DNA from: Rathayibacter sp. VKM Ac-2804
GTDB taxonomy: Bacteria > Actinomycetota > Actinomycetes > Actinomycetales > Microbacteriaceae
Length of the DNA: 64,000 bases
Reading direction: 5' to 3'
Assembly: GCF_009866655.1 (NCBI RefSeq)
Contig: NZ_CP047420.1
Coordinates: 930,001-994,000, forward strand
Made by a program: the position numbers and the translations under genes. The notes under the pieces were generated by a model. The model saw only the letters and a list, made by a program, of their open reading frames with translations. It was not told where the DNA came from and searched no databases. The stretch's first letter is position 1. Each line of letters begins with the position of its first letter. Below are positions 42,962 to 50,597 of the stretch, in pieces.

Positions 42962-43561
42962 TCAGCGCCGCGTCGAGGCGCGGACGTGCATCCGCTCGCC
43001 CTGGCGCCCGAACAGGCTGAGGAACTCGACCTGCTGCTCGTCGGCCCGGCCGAACCAGTGCGGCACCCGGGTGTCGAACTCCGCGGCCTCGCCCGCCGGC
43101 AGGACGATGTCGTGCTCGCCGAGCCGCAGCCGGAGCCGCCCGCTGAGGACGTAGAGCCACTCGAAGCCCTCGTGCGTGCGCTGCTGCTCCGGCGCGGGGA
43201 TCGGTCCGGCGGGGATCGTGGTCTTGAAGGCCTGCAGGGCGCCCGCGTCGCGGCTGAGCGGCTGGATCCGCATCCCGTGCCGGGTGAACGGCCGCCCGTG
43301 CACGCGCGGGTCCTCGGGCGCGGCGCCGACCAGCTCGTCGAGCGGCGTGCCGAGCGCGCGGGCGATCGGGAGCAGCAGCTCGAGCGTCGCGCGCCGGCCG
43401 CCGCTCTCCAGCCGCGAGAGCGTGCTCGCGGAGATGCCGGTCTCGGCGGCGAGCGAGGCGATCGTGCGGTCGCGGCGGAGGCGGAGGCGCCTCAGCCGCG
43501 GTCCGACGGCGGCGACGATCTCGTCGTCGGAAGGAGGGTCGTGCTCGGAGTGCTCGGGCAT
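42962..43561 (-). CDS. XRE-family regulator with cupin domain
   Basis: This 199-residue protein has an N-terminal XRE helix-turn-helix (LRRDRTIASLAAETGISAST, then LSRLESGGRRATLELLLPIARALGTPL as family context) and a C-terminal cupin (EGFEWLYVLSGRLRLRLGEHD, VLPAGEAAEFDTRVPHWFG). Such proteins sense a small metabolite in the cupin. CAGGAT ends six bases before the ATG. It is divergent from a TrxR-like flavoprotein, with a perfect 7-3-7 palindrome halfway between their -10 elements. Related in design to the protein at 56312. Confidence 0.87.
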   Translation of the reverse strand: MPEHSEHDPPSDDEIVAAVGPRLRRLRLRRDRTIASLAAETGISASTLSRLESGGRRATLELLLPIARALGTPLDELVGAAPEDPRVHGRPFTRHGMRIQPLSRDAGALQAFKTTIPAGPIPAPEQQRTHEGFEWLYVLSGRLRLRLGEHDIVLPAGEAAEFDTRVPHWFGRADEQQVEFLSLFGRQGERMHVRASTRR

Positions 43562-43648
43562 GCCCCGATCCTGGCACCCGGGCCGCGCGGTCGTGCCGGA
43601 ACGGCACGGATCCTCGACGGACCGCGGCCGCCATCGGATGCTCGGGAC
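43562..43648. promoter_or_regulatory. XRE operator between two leaderless promoters
   Basis: CGTGCCG (43592-43598), GAA, CGGCACG (43602-43608) is a perfect palindrome. Leftward -10 CAGGAT (43573-43568) and rightward -10 GATGCT (43637-43642) each end six bases before their start codon. The palindrome is likely bound by the XRE-cupin protein. Confidence 0.6.
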
Positions 43649-44584
43649 ATGACCGCTTCAGACCTCCCCGACGTCCTCGTCGCCGGTGCCTCCTTCGCCG
43701 GACTCGCCGCCGCCACCGCCCTCGGCCGCAGCCTCCGCGACGTGCTCGTCGTCGACGGCGGGCCGCCCCGCAACGCGCCCTCGCCCGGCGCCCACAACGT
43801 GCTCACCCGCGACGGCACCGCGCCCGTCGAGCTCGCCCGCCTCGCCCGGATCGAGGCCGAGGGCTACGGCGCACGCGTCGTCCCGGGGCGGATCGTCAGC
43901 GCCTCGGCCGCCGACGGCGGCGTCACGGCCACCCTCGCCGACGGCACCGTGCTGCGCGCCCGCCGCCTGCTTCTCGCCAGCGGCTCCACCGACCGGCTGC
44001 CCGAGATCCCCGGGCTCGCCGAGCGCTGGGGCCGCGACGTGCTGCACTGCCCGTACTGCCACGGCTTCGAGGTGCGCGGGCGCCGGATCGCCGTGCTCGG
44101 CAGCGGCTTCTCGGGCCACCAGGCGCAGATGTTCCGGCAGCTGAGCGACCGGGTGTCGATCCTCACGAACGGCGTCTTCGCGCCGGGAGCGGAGGAGGCC
44201 GAGGGGCTCGCCGCCCGCGGCATCGAGCTGATCGACGGCGCCGTCACCGAGGTCCTCGTCGAGGACGACCGCCTGGTCGGCGTCGTCGTCGACGGCCGCC
44301 GGCTCGAGCTCGACGCGCTGGTCGTCGGCCCGCGCGTCGAGGGCAACCTGCCCGACGGCCTCGGCCTCGAGCTCGTCGACCACCCCTCCGGCGCCGCCCG
44401 GCACCTCACCGTCGACCCGATGGGCCGCACCACCGCGCCGCGGGTGTTCGCCGCCGGCTCGCTCGTCGAGCCGATGTCGCAGGTGATGGCGGCCGCCGCC
44501 GACGGCCTCCGCGTCGCAGCGGCGATCAACTTCGACCTGATCGAGGAGGAGATCGCCTCCGCGGTCGGCGCCACGAGGGGCTGA
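43649..44584 (+). CDS. Thioredoxin-reductase-like FAD/NAD(P) oxidoreductase
   Basis: This 311-residue flavoprotein begins DVLVAGASFAGLAAATALG, followed by VVDGGPPRNAPSPGAHNVLTRDG. It has a redox pair Cys134-Pro-Tyr-Cys137 (HCPYCHGFEVRG) and the FAD contact PRVFAAGSLVEPMSQV. These are the features of the TrxR-like ferredoxin-NADP/gliotoxin-reductase-like group. The CPYC pair differs from CATC of classical TrxB, so the partner may not be thioredoxin. ATG fixed by GATGCT six bases upstream. Divergent from XRE-cupin. Confidence 0.85.
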   Translation: MTASDLPDVLVAGASFAGLAAATALGRSLRDVLVVDGGPPRNAPSPGAHNVLTRDGTAPVELARLARIEAEGYGARVVPGRIVSASAADGGVTATLADGTVLRARRLLLASGSTDRLPEIPGLAERWGRDVLHCPYCHGFEVRGRRIAVLGSGFSGHQAQMFRQLSDRVSILTNGVFAPGAEEAEGLAARGIELIDGAVTEVLVEDDRLVGVVVDGRRLELDALVVGPRVEGNLPDGLGLELVDHPSGAARHLTVDPMGRTTAPRVFAAGSLVEPMSQVMAAAADGLRVAAAINFDLIEEEIASAVGATRG

Positions 44585-44622
44585 CCGGCTCTGGGGGTCG
44601 TCGGCCGGTGAATACTGGACCG

Positions 44623-45849
44623 ATGACCCCGCCGCGCCCCCTCGAGCAGTCCTCCAAGCTCCGCAACGTCCTCTACGAGATCCGCGGCAAGGCGCTCGTG
44701 GAGGCGTCGCGGCTGGAGAGCGAGGGTCACCGCATCCTCAAGCTGAACACCGGCAACCCGGCCGGCTTCGACTTCGAGGCGCCGCACCAGATCGTCCGCG
44801 ACATGATCGCCGCGATGCCCAGCGCGCACGGCTACAGCGACAGCCGGGGCATCCTCTCGGCCCGCCTCGCGGTGACCTACCGCTACGAGGAGGTCCCCGG
44901 CTTCCCACCGGTGGACCCCGAGTGGGTGTTCCTCGGCAACGGGGTGTCCGAGCTGATCACGATGACGCTCCAGGCGCTGCTCGACGACGGCGACGAGGTG
45001 CTGATCCCGGCGCCCGACTACCCGCTCTGGACGGCGATGACGAGTCTCGCCGGCGGCACCGCGGTGCACTACCGCTGCGCGGAGGACGACGGCTGGCAGC
45101 CCGACCTCGAGGACATCCGCTCGAAGGTCACGACGCGCACCAAGGCCATCGTCGTCATCAACCCGAACAACCCCACCGGCGCCGTCTACACCCGCGAGGT
45201 GCTCGAGGGGATCGTGGCGCTCGCCGAGGAGCACTCGCTGCTGCTGCTCGCCGACGAGATCTACGACCGGATCCTCTACGACGACGCCCAGCACATCCCG
45301 CTGGCGTCGCTCGCGCCGGACCAGCTCTGCCTCACCTTCAACGGGCTGTCCAAGACCTACCGCGTCGCCGGCTACCGCTCCGGCTGGCTCGCGATCACCG
45401 GGCCGCGCGAGCACGCGGCGGGGTTCCTCGAGGGGATCACCCTGCTCGCGTCGACCCGGCTCTGCCCGAACGTGCCGGGGCAGTACGCGGTGCAGGCGGC
45501 GCTCTCGGGCGTGCAGTCGATCGAGGCGCTGATCGCGCCGGGCGGGCGGCTGCGGCGCCAGCGCGACGCCGCGTGGAGCGGGCTGCAGGCGATCCCCGGC
45601 GTCTCCTGCGAGCTGCCGAGGGGCGCGCTCTACGCGTTCCCGCGGCTCGACCCCGAGGTGCACGAGATCCGCGACGACGGTCGGCTCGTCTACGACCTGC
45701 TGCTCGCGGAGCACATCCTGCTGGTGCCCGGCACCGGCTTCAACTGGCCGACGCCCGACCATCTGCGGATCGTGACGCTGCCGGAGGAGCGGGTCATCGC
45801 GGAGGCGATCGAGCGGCTGGGGAACTTCCTCTCGTCGTACACGCAGTAG
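44623..45849 (+). CDS. AlaA/AlaT-type pyridoxal-phosphate aminotransferase
   Basis: This 408-residue class I/II aminotransferase has LKLNTGNPAGFDFEAP, GYSDSRGILSAR, VFLGNGVSELI, VINPNNPTGAVY, the DEIYDRILYDD segment and the PLP lysine Lys244 (NGLSKTYRVAGYRSGW). These match alanine-synthesising transaminases, which make alanine from pyruvate and glutamate. AATACT ends six bases before the ATG at 44623. Converges with the response regulator with four bases between. Confidence 0.88.
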   Translation: MTPPRPLEQSSKLRNVLYEIRGKALVEASRLESEGHRILKLNTGNPAGFDFEAPHQIVRDMIAAMPSAHGYSDSRGILSARLAVTYRYEEVPGFPPVDPEWVFLGNGVSELITMTLQALLDDGDEVLIPAPDYPLWTAMTSLAGGTAVHYRCAEDDGWQPDLEDIRSKVTTRTKAIVVINPNNPTGAVYTREVLEGIVALAEEHSLLLLADEIYDRILYDDAQHIPLASLAPDQLCLTFNGLSKTYRVAGYRSGWLAITGPREHAAGFLEGITLLASTRLCPNVPGQYAVQAALSGVQSIEALIAPGGRLRRQRDAAWSGLQAIPGVSCELPRGALYAFPRLDPEVHEIRDDGRLVYDLLLAEHILLVPGTGFNWPTPDHLRIVTLPEERVIAEAIERLGNFLSSYTQ

Positions 45850-45853
45850 CCGC

Positions 45854-46528
45854 TCAGACCCGGCGGTACTCCAGCTCCGGCCGTCCCGGCGAGCCGTAGC
45901 GCGGGGCGCGCTCGGCGACTCCCGAGTCGGCGAGGTGCTCGAGGTAGCGCCGCGCGGTGACCCGCGAGACGTCGAGCCGGGCGGCGAGCTCGCCCGCGGA
46001 GAGGCCGACCGGGCCCAGCAGCGCGGTCACCGCGTCGAGCGTCTCGGCGGAGAGTCCCTTCGCCAGTCCCGGAGCGTTGGAGGTCCGCAGCGCGGCGAAG
46101 GCGCCGTCCACCTCGTGCTGGCTGGCGACGTCGGCCCCGTGCATCCGCTCGCGGTAGGAGCGGTAGCTGGCGAGCTTCGCCGCGAAGACGCTGAAGACGA
46201 ACGGCTTGATCAGGTACTGCACGATCCCGGCGGCGACGCTGGCGCGGACCACGGCCGCGTCGCGCACCGCGGTGATCGCGATCACGTCGACGTCCAGGCC
46301 CGCCGCGCGGACGGCCCGGCAGAGATCGAGCCCGCCCATGTCGGGCAGGTTCATGTCGAGGAGGATCAGCGCGATCGCGGGGTCGGCGCGCAGGGCGCGG
46401 ATCGCCTCCGCTCCGCTGCCGGCCACGGCCGCGACCTCGAAGCCGGCGACGCGCCGCACGTAGTCGGCGTGGGCGCTCGCGGTGAGCGGCTCGTCCTCGA
46501 CGACGAGGACGCGGATCAGCGCGGTCAC
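45854..46528 (-). CDS. CitB/DcuR-type response regulator
   Basis: This 224-residue protein has a receiver domain (VLVVEDEPLTASAHADYV, phosphoacceptor Asp58 in LILLDMNLPDMGG, Lys108 in IKPF) and a C-terminal winged-helix-like DNA-binding region (GLSAGELAARLDVSRVTARR). The order and DNA-binding part match the CitB/DcuR/DpiA family, which respond to C4/C6-carboxylates. GTG start overlaps the kinase stop by four bases. Partner of the kinase at 46525 and probably the regulator of the divergent carrier. Confidence 0.9.
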   Translation of the reverse strand: MTALIRVLVVEDEPLTASAHADYVRRVAGFEVAAVAGSGAEAIRALRADPAIALILLDMNLPDMGGLDLCRAVRAAGLDVDVIAITAVRDAAVVRASVAAGIVQYLIKPFVFSVFAAKLASYRSYRERMHGADVASQHEVDGAFAALRTSNAPGLAKGLSAETLDAVTALLGPVGLSAGELAARLDVSRVTARRYLEHLADSGVAERAPRYGSPGRPELEYRRV

Positions 46529-48144
46529 GACTGCGCCCTCGACGGCGTCCGCAGCGGCAGCTGCACTGTGAACACCGCGCCGACGTGCCGCGACACCTCG
46601 ATGCTCCCGCCGAGCCGCTGCACCACCTGCTGCACCAGCGCGAGGCCGATGCCGCGGCCGAACGCGTCCGACTCCTTCGTCGAGTAGCCGCGGGCGAAGA
46701 CGTCGGCCGCCTCGGCGACGCCGGGTCCGCTGTCGGAGACCTGCAGCACCAGCTCGGCGCCCTCGGCACCGGCGTCCTCGGCGAGGCCGAGGTAGACCTC
46801 GACCCACGGCTCGCGGTCGGCGGTGGAGGAGGCGGCGGCGTCGAGCGCGTTGTCGATCAGGTTGCCGAGCACGGTCACCAGGTCGCCCGGTTCGAAGCCC
46901 TGGGCGCCCGGCTCGAGGTGCGTCTCGAGGTGCAGCTCGACCCCGCGCTCGCGGGCCTGCGCGGCCTTGCCGAGCAGCAGCGCGGCGATCACCGGCTCCT
47001 GCACCGAGCCGAGCACCCGGTCGGCGAGCCGCTGGCTGAGGTTCAGCTCGCCGGCCGCGAAGGCGAGCGCCTCCTCCGCCCGGCCGAGCTCGATCAGCGA
47101 GGCGATGGTGTGCAGCCGGTTGGAGAACTCGTGGGTCTGCGAGCGCAGAGCGTCCGAGAGGGTGCGCATCGACTCCAGCTCGCCCGACACCCGCTGCAGC
47201 TCGGTGCGGTCGCGGAGCGTCGTCACCGTGCCGAGCGGGTGCGCGCCGGGGGAGGCGGCCGGCCGCTCGTTGACCACGAGGATCCGCTCGTGCGCCACGA
47301 CCAGGCGGTCGGCGACCGGCTCGTCGGCCAGCAGCACCGTGCGCAGGGCGTCGGGGAGGTCGAGCTCGTCGACGGGCACCGGGATCGACACGCCCTCGAG
47401 CCCGAGCAGCTGGAGCGCGTGGTCGTTGGCGAGCACCAGCCGCCCGCGGTCGTCGACGAGGAGCAGCCCCTCGCGCACCGAGTGCAGCACCGACTCGTAG
47501 TACGCGAAGACCTGGCTCATCTGCTCCGGACCGCGGCCGCCCGTGACCCGGCGGAGGTAGCGGGCGAGCAGCCAGGAGCCGACGCCGCCGAGCGCCACCG
47601 CGCCGAGCACGCCGCCGGCCACGACCTGCAGGCGGGGGAGGAAGGAGGCGTCCACCCGGCTCACGGTCACGCCGGCCGAGACCAGCGCGACGACGGTGCC
47701 GTCGGCGCTCTCGATCGGCGCGACGGCGCGCACGGAGGGCCCGAGCGTGCCGGTGTAGGTCTCGGTGAAGGTGCGGCCCTCGAGTGCCGGAGCGATGGTG
47801 CCGATGAACGGCAGGCCGATCTGGGCGCGGTCGCGATGGGTGTAGCGGGTGCGGTCGGGGTTCATGATCGTGAGGAAGTCGACGCCGGTGTCGGCCATGA
47901 TCTCCTCCGCGTAGGGCTGGAGCGAGGCCGACGGGTCCGCGCCCTCCGCCGCGTCGAGGACGAACGGGTTGTCGGCGACGGTGCGCGCGACCACCAGGCT
48001 CCGCGCGGCCGCGTCGTCGCCGGCGCGCCCGCGGGCGTCGAAGGCGAGGACCAGCACCGCGATCGCGCCGATCACGAGGATGCAGATCAGCTGGGCGGCG
48101 AACAGCCGGGCGGCGATGCTGCCGCGGGGGCTCGTTCCGGGCAT
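46525..48144 (-). CDS. CitA/DcuS-type sensor histidine kinase
   Basis: 539 residues: a transmembrane helix (16-34), an extracytoplasmic PDC/CACHE sensor with MADTGVDFLTIMNPDRTRYTH (DTGVDFLTIMN), a second helix (about 172-192), a PAS domain (VREGLLLVDDRGRLVLAND), a SpoB-like DHp with phosphoacceptor His338 (QTHEFSNRLHTIASLIELG) and a HATPase domain (VLGNLIDNALDAAA, GRGIGLALVQQVV). The sensor sequence matches citrate/C4-dicarboxylate kinases. ATG at 48144 was chosen for GAGGAGG five bases upstream. Confidence 0.9.
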   Translation of the reverse strand: MPGTSPRGSIAARLFAAQLICILVIGAIAVLVLAFDARGRAGDDAAARSLVVARTVADNPFVLDAAEGADPSASLQPYAEEIMADTGVDFLTIMNPDRTRYTHRDRAQIGLPFIGTIAPALEGRTFTETYTGTLGPSVRAVAPIESADGTVVALVSAGVTVSRVDASFLPRLQVVAGGVLGAVALGGVGSWLLARYLRRVTGGRGPEQMSQVFAYYESVLHSVREGLLLVDDRGRLVLANDHALQLLGLEGVSIPVPVDELDLPDALRTVLLADEPVADRLVVAHERILVVNERPAASPGAHPLGTVTTLRDRTELQRVSGELESMRTLSDALRSQTHEFSNRLHTIASLIELGRAEEALAFAAGELNLSQRLADRVLGSVQEPVIAALLLGKAAQARERGVELHLETHLEPGAQGFEPGDLVTVLGNLIDNALDAAASSTADREPWVEVYLGLAEDAGAEGAELVLQVSDSGPGVAEAADVFARGYSTKESDAFGRGIGLALVQQVVQRLGGSIEVSRHVGAVFTVQLPLRTPSRAQS

Positions 48145-48262
48145 CCGACCTCCTCGTCCGTGCGCGTTCGTGAACAGTATGAACGCAACCTCCGGCGGGC
48201 GGCCTGCGGGGTCGAGCATCGTCGTACCCCCTCCCAGCTCGATGAAGAGACAGGACACGCTC
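48145..48262. promoter_or_regulatory. Sensor kinase/carrier divergent region with inverted repeat
   Basis: GCGTTC (48164-48169) and GAACGC (48181-48186) form an inverted pair with 11 bases between. It overlaps a possible -10 (CAGTAT, 48175-48180) for the carrier. It is the best candidate site for the response regulator at 45854. Confidence 0.4.
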
Positions 48263-49696
48263 ATGGCGAAGACGCCCGGCACCGATCGGCTCGACCCCCC
48301 GGCCACCCCCGCGAAGACCCGCCGGCGGATCGACCGCAACCACTGGCTCTACATCGCCGTGATCATCGCGGTCGTCGCCGGCGTGATCGTCGGCCTGGTC
48401 GCCCCCGCGTTCGCCGCGACGCTCGAGCCCGTGGGCAAGGCGTTCGTCGGACTGATCAAGATGATGATCGCGCCGATCATCTTCTGCACCATCGTGATCG
48501 GCATCGGCTCGATCGCCAAGGCCGCGACCGTCGGCAAGGTCGGCGGCCTCGCCCTCGGCTACTTCATCGTGATGTCGACCTTCGCGCTGGCCATCGGCCT
48601 GGTCGTCGGCAACATCCTGCACCCGGGCGAGGGCCTCGACATCTCGAGCGCCACCTACGACACCAGCGACCTCAAGGCGGAGTCGACCAGCGACTTCATC
48701 CTCGGCATCATCCCGGTCTCGCTGTTCTCCTCCCTCGTGGACGGCAGCATCCTGCAGACGCTCTTCGTCGCCCTCCTGGTCGGCTTCGCGCTGCAGAAGA
48801 TGGGCGCCAAGGGCCAGCCGATCCTCGGCGCGATCAAGCAGCTGCAGGTCCTCGTCTTCCGCATCCTCTCGATGGTGCTCTGGGTCGCCCCGATCGGCGC
48901 GTTCGGCGCGATCGCCGCGGTCGTCGGCAAGACCGGCTGGGGCGCGGTCGTCGCCCTCGCCACCCTCATGATCGGCTTCTACCTCACCTGCGCGATCTTC
49001 GTGGTCGTCATCCTCGGCCTGCTGCTGCGCCTGGTCACCGGCGTCAACATCTTCTCGCTGATGAAGTACCTGGCCCGCGAGTACCTGCTCATCGTCGGCA
49101 CTTCCTCCTCCGAGGCCGCTCTGCCCCGCCTGATCGCCAAGATGGAGCACCTCGGCGTCTCCAAGCCCGTCGTCGGCATCACCGTCCCGACCGGCTACTC
49201 GTTCAACCTCGACGGCACCGCGATCTACCTCACGATGGCGTCGCTCTTCATCGCCTCGGCGACCGGCGCCCCGATGTCGATCCCGGAGCAGATCGGGCTG
49301 CTGCTCTTCATGATGGTCGCCTCCAAGGGCGCCGCGGGCGTCACCGGCGCCGGCCTCGCCACCCTGGCCGGCGGTCTGCAGTCCTTCCGTCCCGACCTGG
49401 TCAACGGCGTCGGCGTCATCGTCGGCATCGACCGCTTCATGTCGGAGGCCCGCGCGGTCACCAACTTCACCGGCAACGCGGTCGCCACTCTGCTCGTCGG
49501 CACCTGGACCAAGCAGATCGACATGGTCCAGGTCCGCGAGGTGCTCGGCGGCCGCGCCCCCTTCGACGAGGCCACGCTCGGCGCGGACGAGCACGAGGCC
49601 CCGGCCTCCGGCACCTCGATCACCGAGGGCATCGCCTCGATCCAGGACTCGGACGAGGCCGAGCGCACCCGCGCCGAGCTGAGCGCGAAGCGCTAG
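48263..49696 (+). CDS. dctA: DctA-type C4-dicarboxylate:cation symporter (DAACS family)
   Basis: This 477-residue membrane carrier has YIAVIIAVVAGVIVGLVAP, FVGLIKMMIAPIIFCTIV, the Ser-rich re-entrant loop VGTSSSEAALPRLI, the PTGYSFNLDGTAIYLTMA motif and the tail FTGNAVATLLVG. These are all the landmarks of DctA/GltP symporters, which take up succinate, fumarate or malate with Na+ or H+. ATG at 48263 is used; ATG at 48242 is the alternative. The divergent CitAB-like system gives the substrate class. Confidence 0.9.
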   Translation: MAKTPGTDRLDPPATPAKTRRRIDRNHWLYIAVIIAVVAGVIVGLVAPAFAATLEPVGKAFVGLIKMMIAPIIFCTIVIGIGSIAKAATVGKVGGLALGYFIVMSTFALAIGLVVGNILHPGEGLDISSATYDTSDLKAESTSDFILGIIPVSLFSSLVDGSILQTLFVALLVGFALQKMGAKGQPILGAIKQLQVLVFRILSMVLWVAPIGAFGAIAAVVGKTGWGAVVALATLMIGFYLTCAIFVVVILGLLLRLVTGVNIFSLMKYLAREYLLIVGTSSSEAALPRLIAKMEHLGVSKPVVGITVPTGYSFNLDGTAIYLTMASLFIASATGAPMSIPEQIGLLLFMMVASKGAAGVTGAGLATLAGGLQSFRPDLVNGVGVIVGIDRFMSEARAVTNFTGNAVATLLVGTWTKQIDMVQVREVLGGRAPFDEATLGADEHEAPASGTSITEGIASIQDSDEAERTRAELSAKR

Positions 49697-49702
49697 GAAG
49701 CG

Positions 49703-49885
49703 CCGCATTCTGGTCGAGCAGCCGCGGAGCGGCCACCTCATGCTGGTCGAGTAGCCCCGGAGGGGCGTATCGAGACCCACCGTCTGCACCACGGTGGATC
49801 TCGATACGCCCGCTTCGCGGGCTACTCGATCAGCAAGAAGGGGGGCCCGCTGTGCGGGCTACTCGATCAGCATGGAGGCGCAGGC
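49703..49885. repeat. Cluster of palindromic repeats, including a 95-bp cruciform
   Basis: At least four units lie here: TGGTCGAGCAGCC (from 49711), TGCTGGTCGAGTAGCCCC (49741), the GGATCTCGATACGCCCG unit (49796-49835), and CCCGCTGTGCGGGCTACTCG (49847-49873). The second and third are mirrored: 49741-49783 and 49791-49835 are near-perfect reverse complements around a 7-base loop (CTGCACC). Each half has a small inner hairpin (GCCCGC-TTCG-GCGGGC type). It fills the gap between dctA and yczE. Confidence 0.85.
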
Positions 49886-49905
49886 CGCGCGATCAGCACG
49901 TGCCG

Positions 49906-50544
49906 TCAGCTGCGGCGGACGCCCAGCAACGGCAGCGTCACCGCGCAGAGGGGGCCGATCAGCAGGGCGAAGGCGAGCGTGCCGAGGCCGACGTCGCCGC
50001 CGAGGGCCCAGCCGATCAGGAGCACGGTGAGCTCGACGCCGCCGCGGGCCGCCCAGATCGGGAGGCCGAAGCGCGCGTGCAGTCCGGTCATCAGCCCGTC
50101 GCGCGGGCCGGCGCCGAGGCGGGCGCCGATGTAGATCCCGCTCGCGACAGCCAGCAGCACCAGGCCGCCGGCGAACAGCAGCGCCTTCCCCCACCACTCG
50201 GCGGGCACGGCGAGCAGCTCGATCCCGACGCCGATCGTGGTGCCGACGACCAGCACGTTCAGCACGGTGCCGAGGCCGGGCCGCTGCCGCAGCGGGATCC
50301 ACAGCAGCAGGACGAGCAGTCCGATCACGTTGGTGAGCAGTCCGATCCCCAGTCCGGTCTGGCGGGCGACGCCGAGGGCGAAGACGGTCCACGGGTCCAC
50401 TCCGATCGACGCGCGGATCATCATCGCGTCGGCGAAGCCGTAGAGCACGAGCCCGACCAGCAGCCGTGGCACCGGACGGATCCGCCACTGGCTCGCCGGG
50501 GGAGCGGGGACGGCGAGGGGCGCGGTGATCGTCATGCCGAGCAT
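49906..50544 (-). CDS. YczE-family integral membrane protein
   Basis: This 212-residue protein has five or six transmembrane helices and the YczE/YyaS features: FADAMMIRASIGVDPWTVFALGVARQTGLGIGLLTNVIG (short form: ASIGVDPWTVFALGVARQTG), GARLGAGPRDGLMTGLH. Genes of this family are commonly divergent from MocR-like regulators, as here, and may carry a vitamin-B6-related or other small compound; that is known association, not proof. ATG at 50544 is used; ATG at 50535 is possible. Confidence 0.85.
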   Translation of the reverse strand: MLGMTITAPLAVPAPPASQWRIRPVPRLLVGLVLYGFADAMMIRASIGVDPWTVFALGVARQTGLGIGLLTNVIGLLVLLLWIPLRQRPGLGTVLNVLVVGTTIGVGIELLAVPAEWWGKALLFAGGLVLLAVASGIYIGARLGAGPRDGLMTGLHARFGLPIWAARGGVELTVLLIGWALGGDVGLGTLAFALLIGPLCAVTLPLLGVRRS

Positions 50545-50597
50545 CCCATCGCAGGAGTGGCCTTCTCCGCGCGGTCCAATCCGGCTATCTTGGACGC
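50545..50597. promoter_or_regulatory. YczE/MocR intergenic operator
   Basis: GTCCAA (50574-50579) and TTGGAC (50590-50595) are inverted with ten bases between. The right arm overlaps the leaderless mocR -10 TATCTT (50586-50591), which ends six bases before the ATG at 50598. This is a likely autoregulation site for the MocR protein. Confidence 0.5.
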
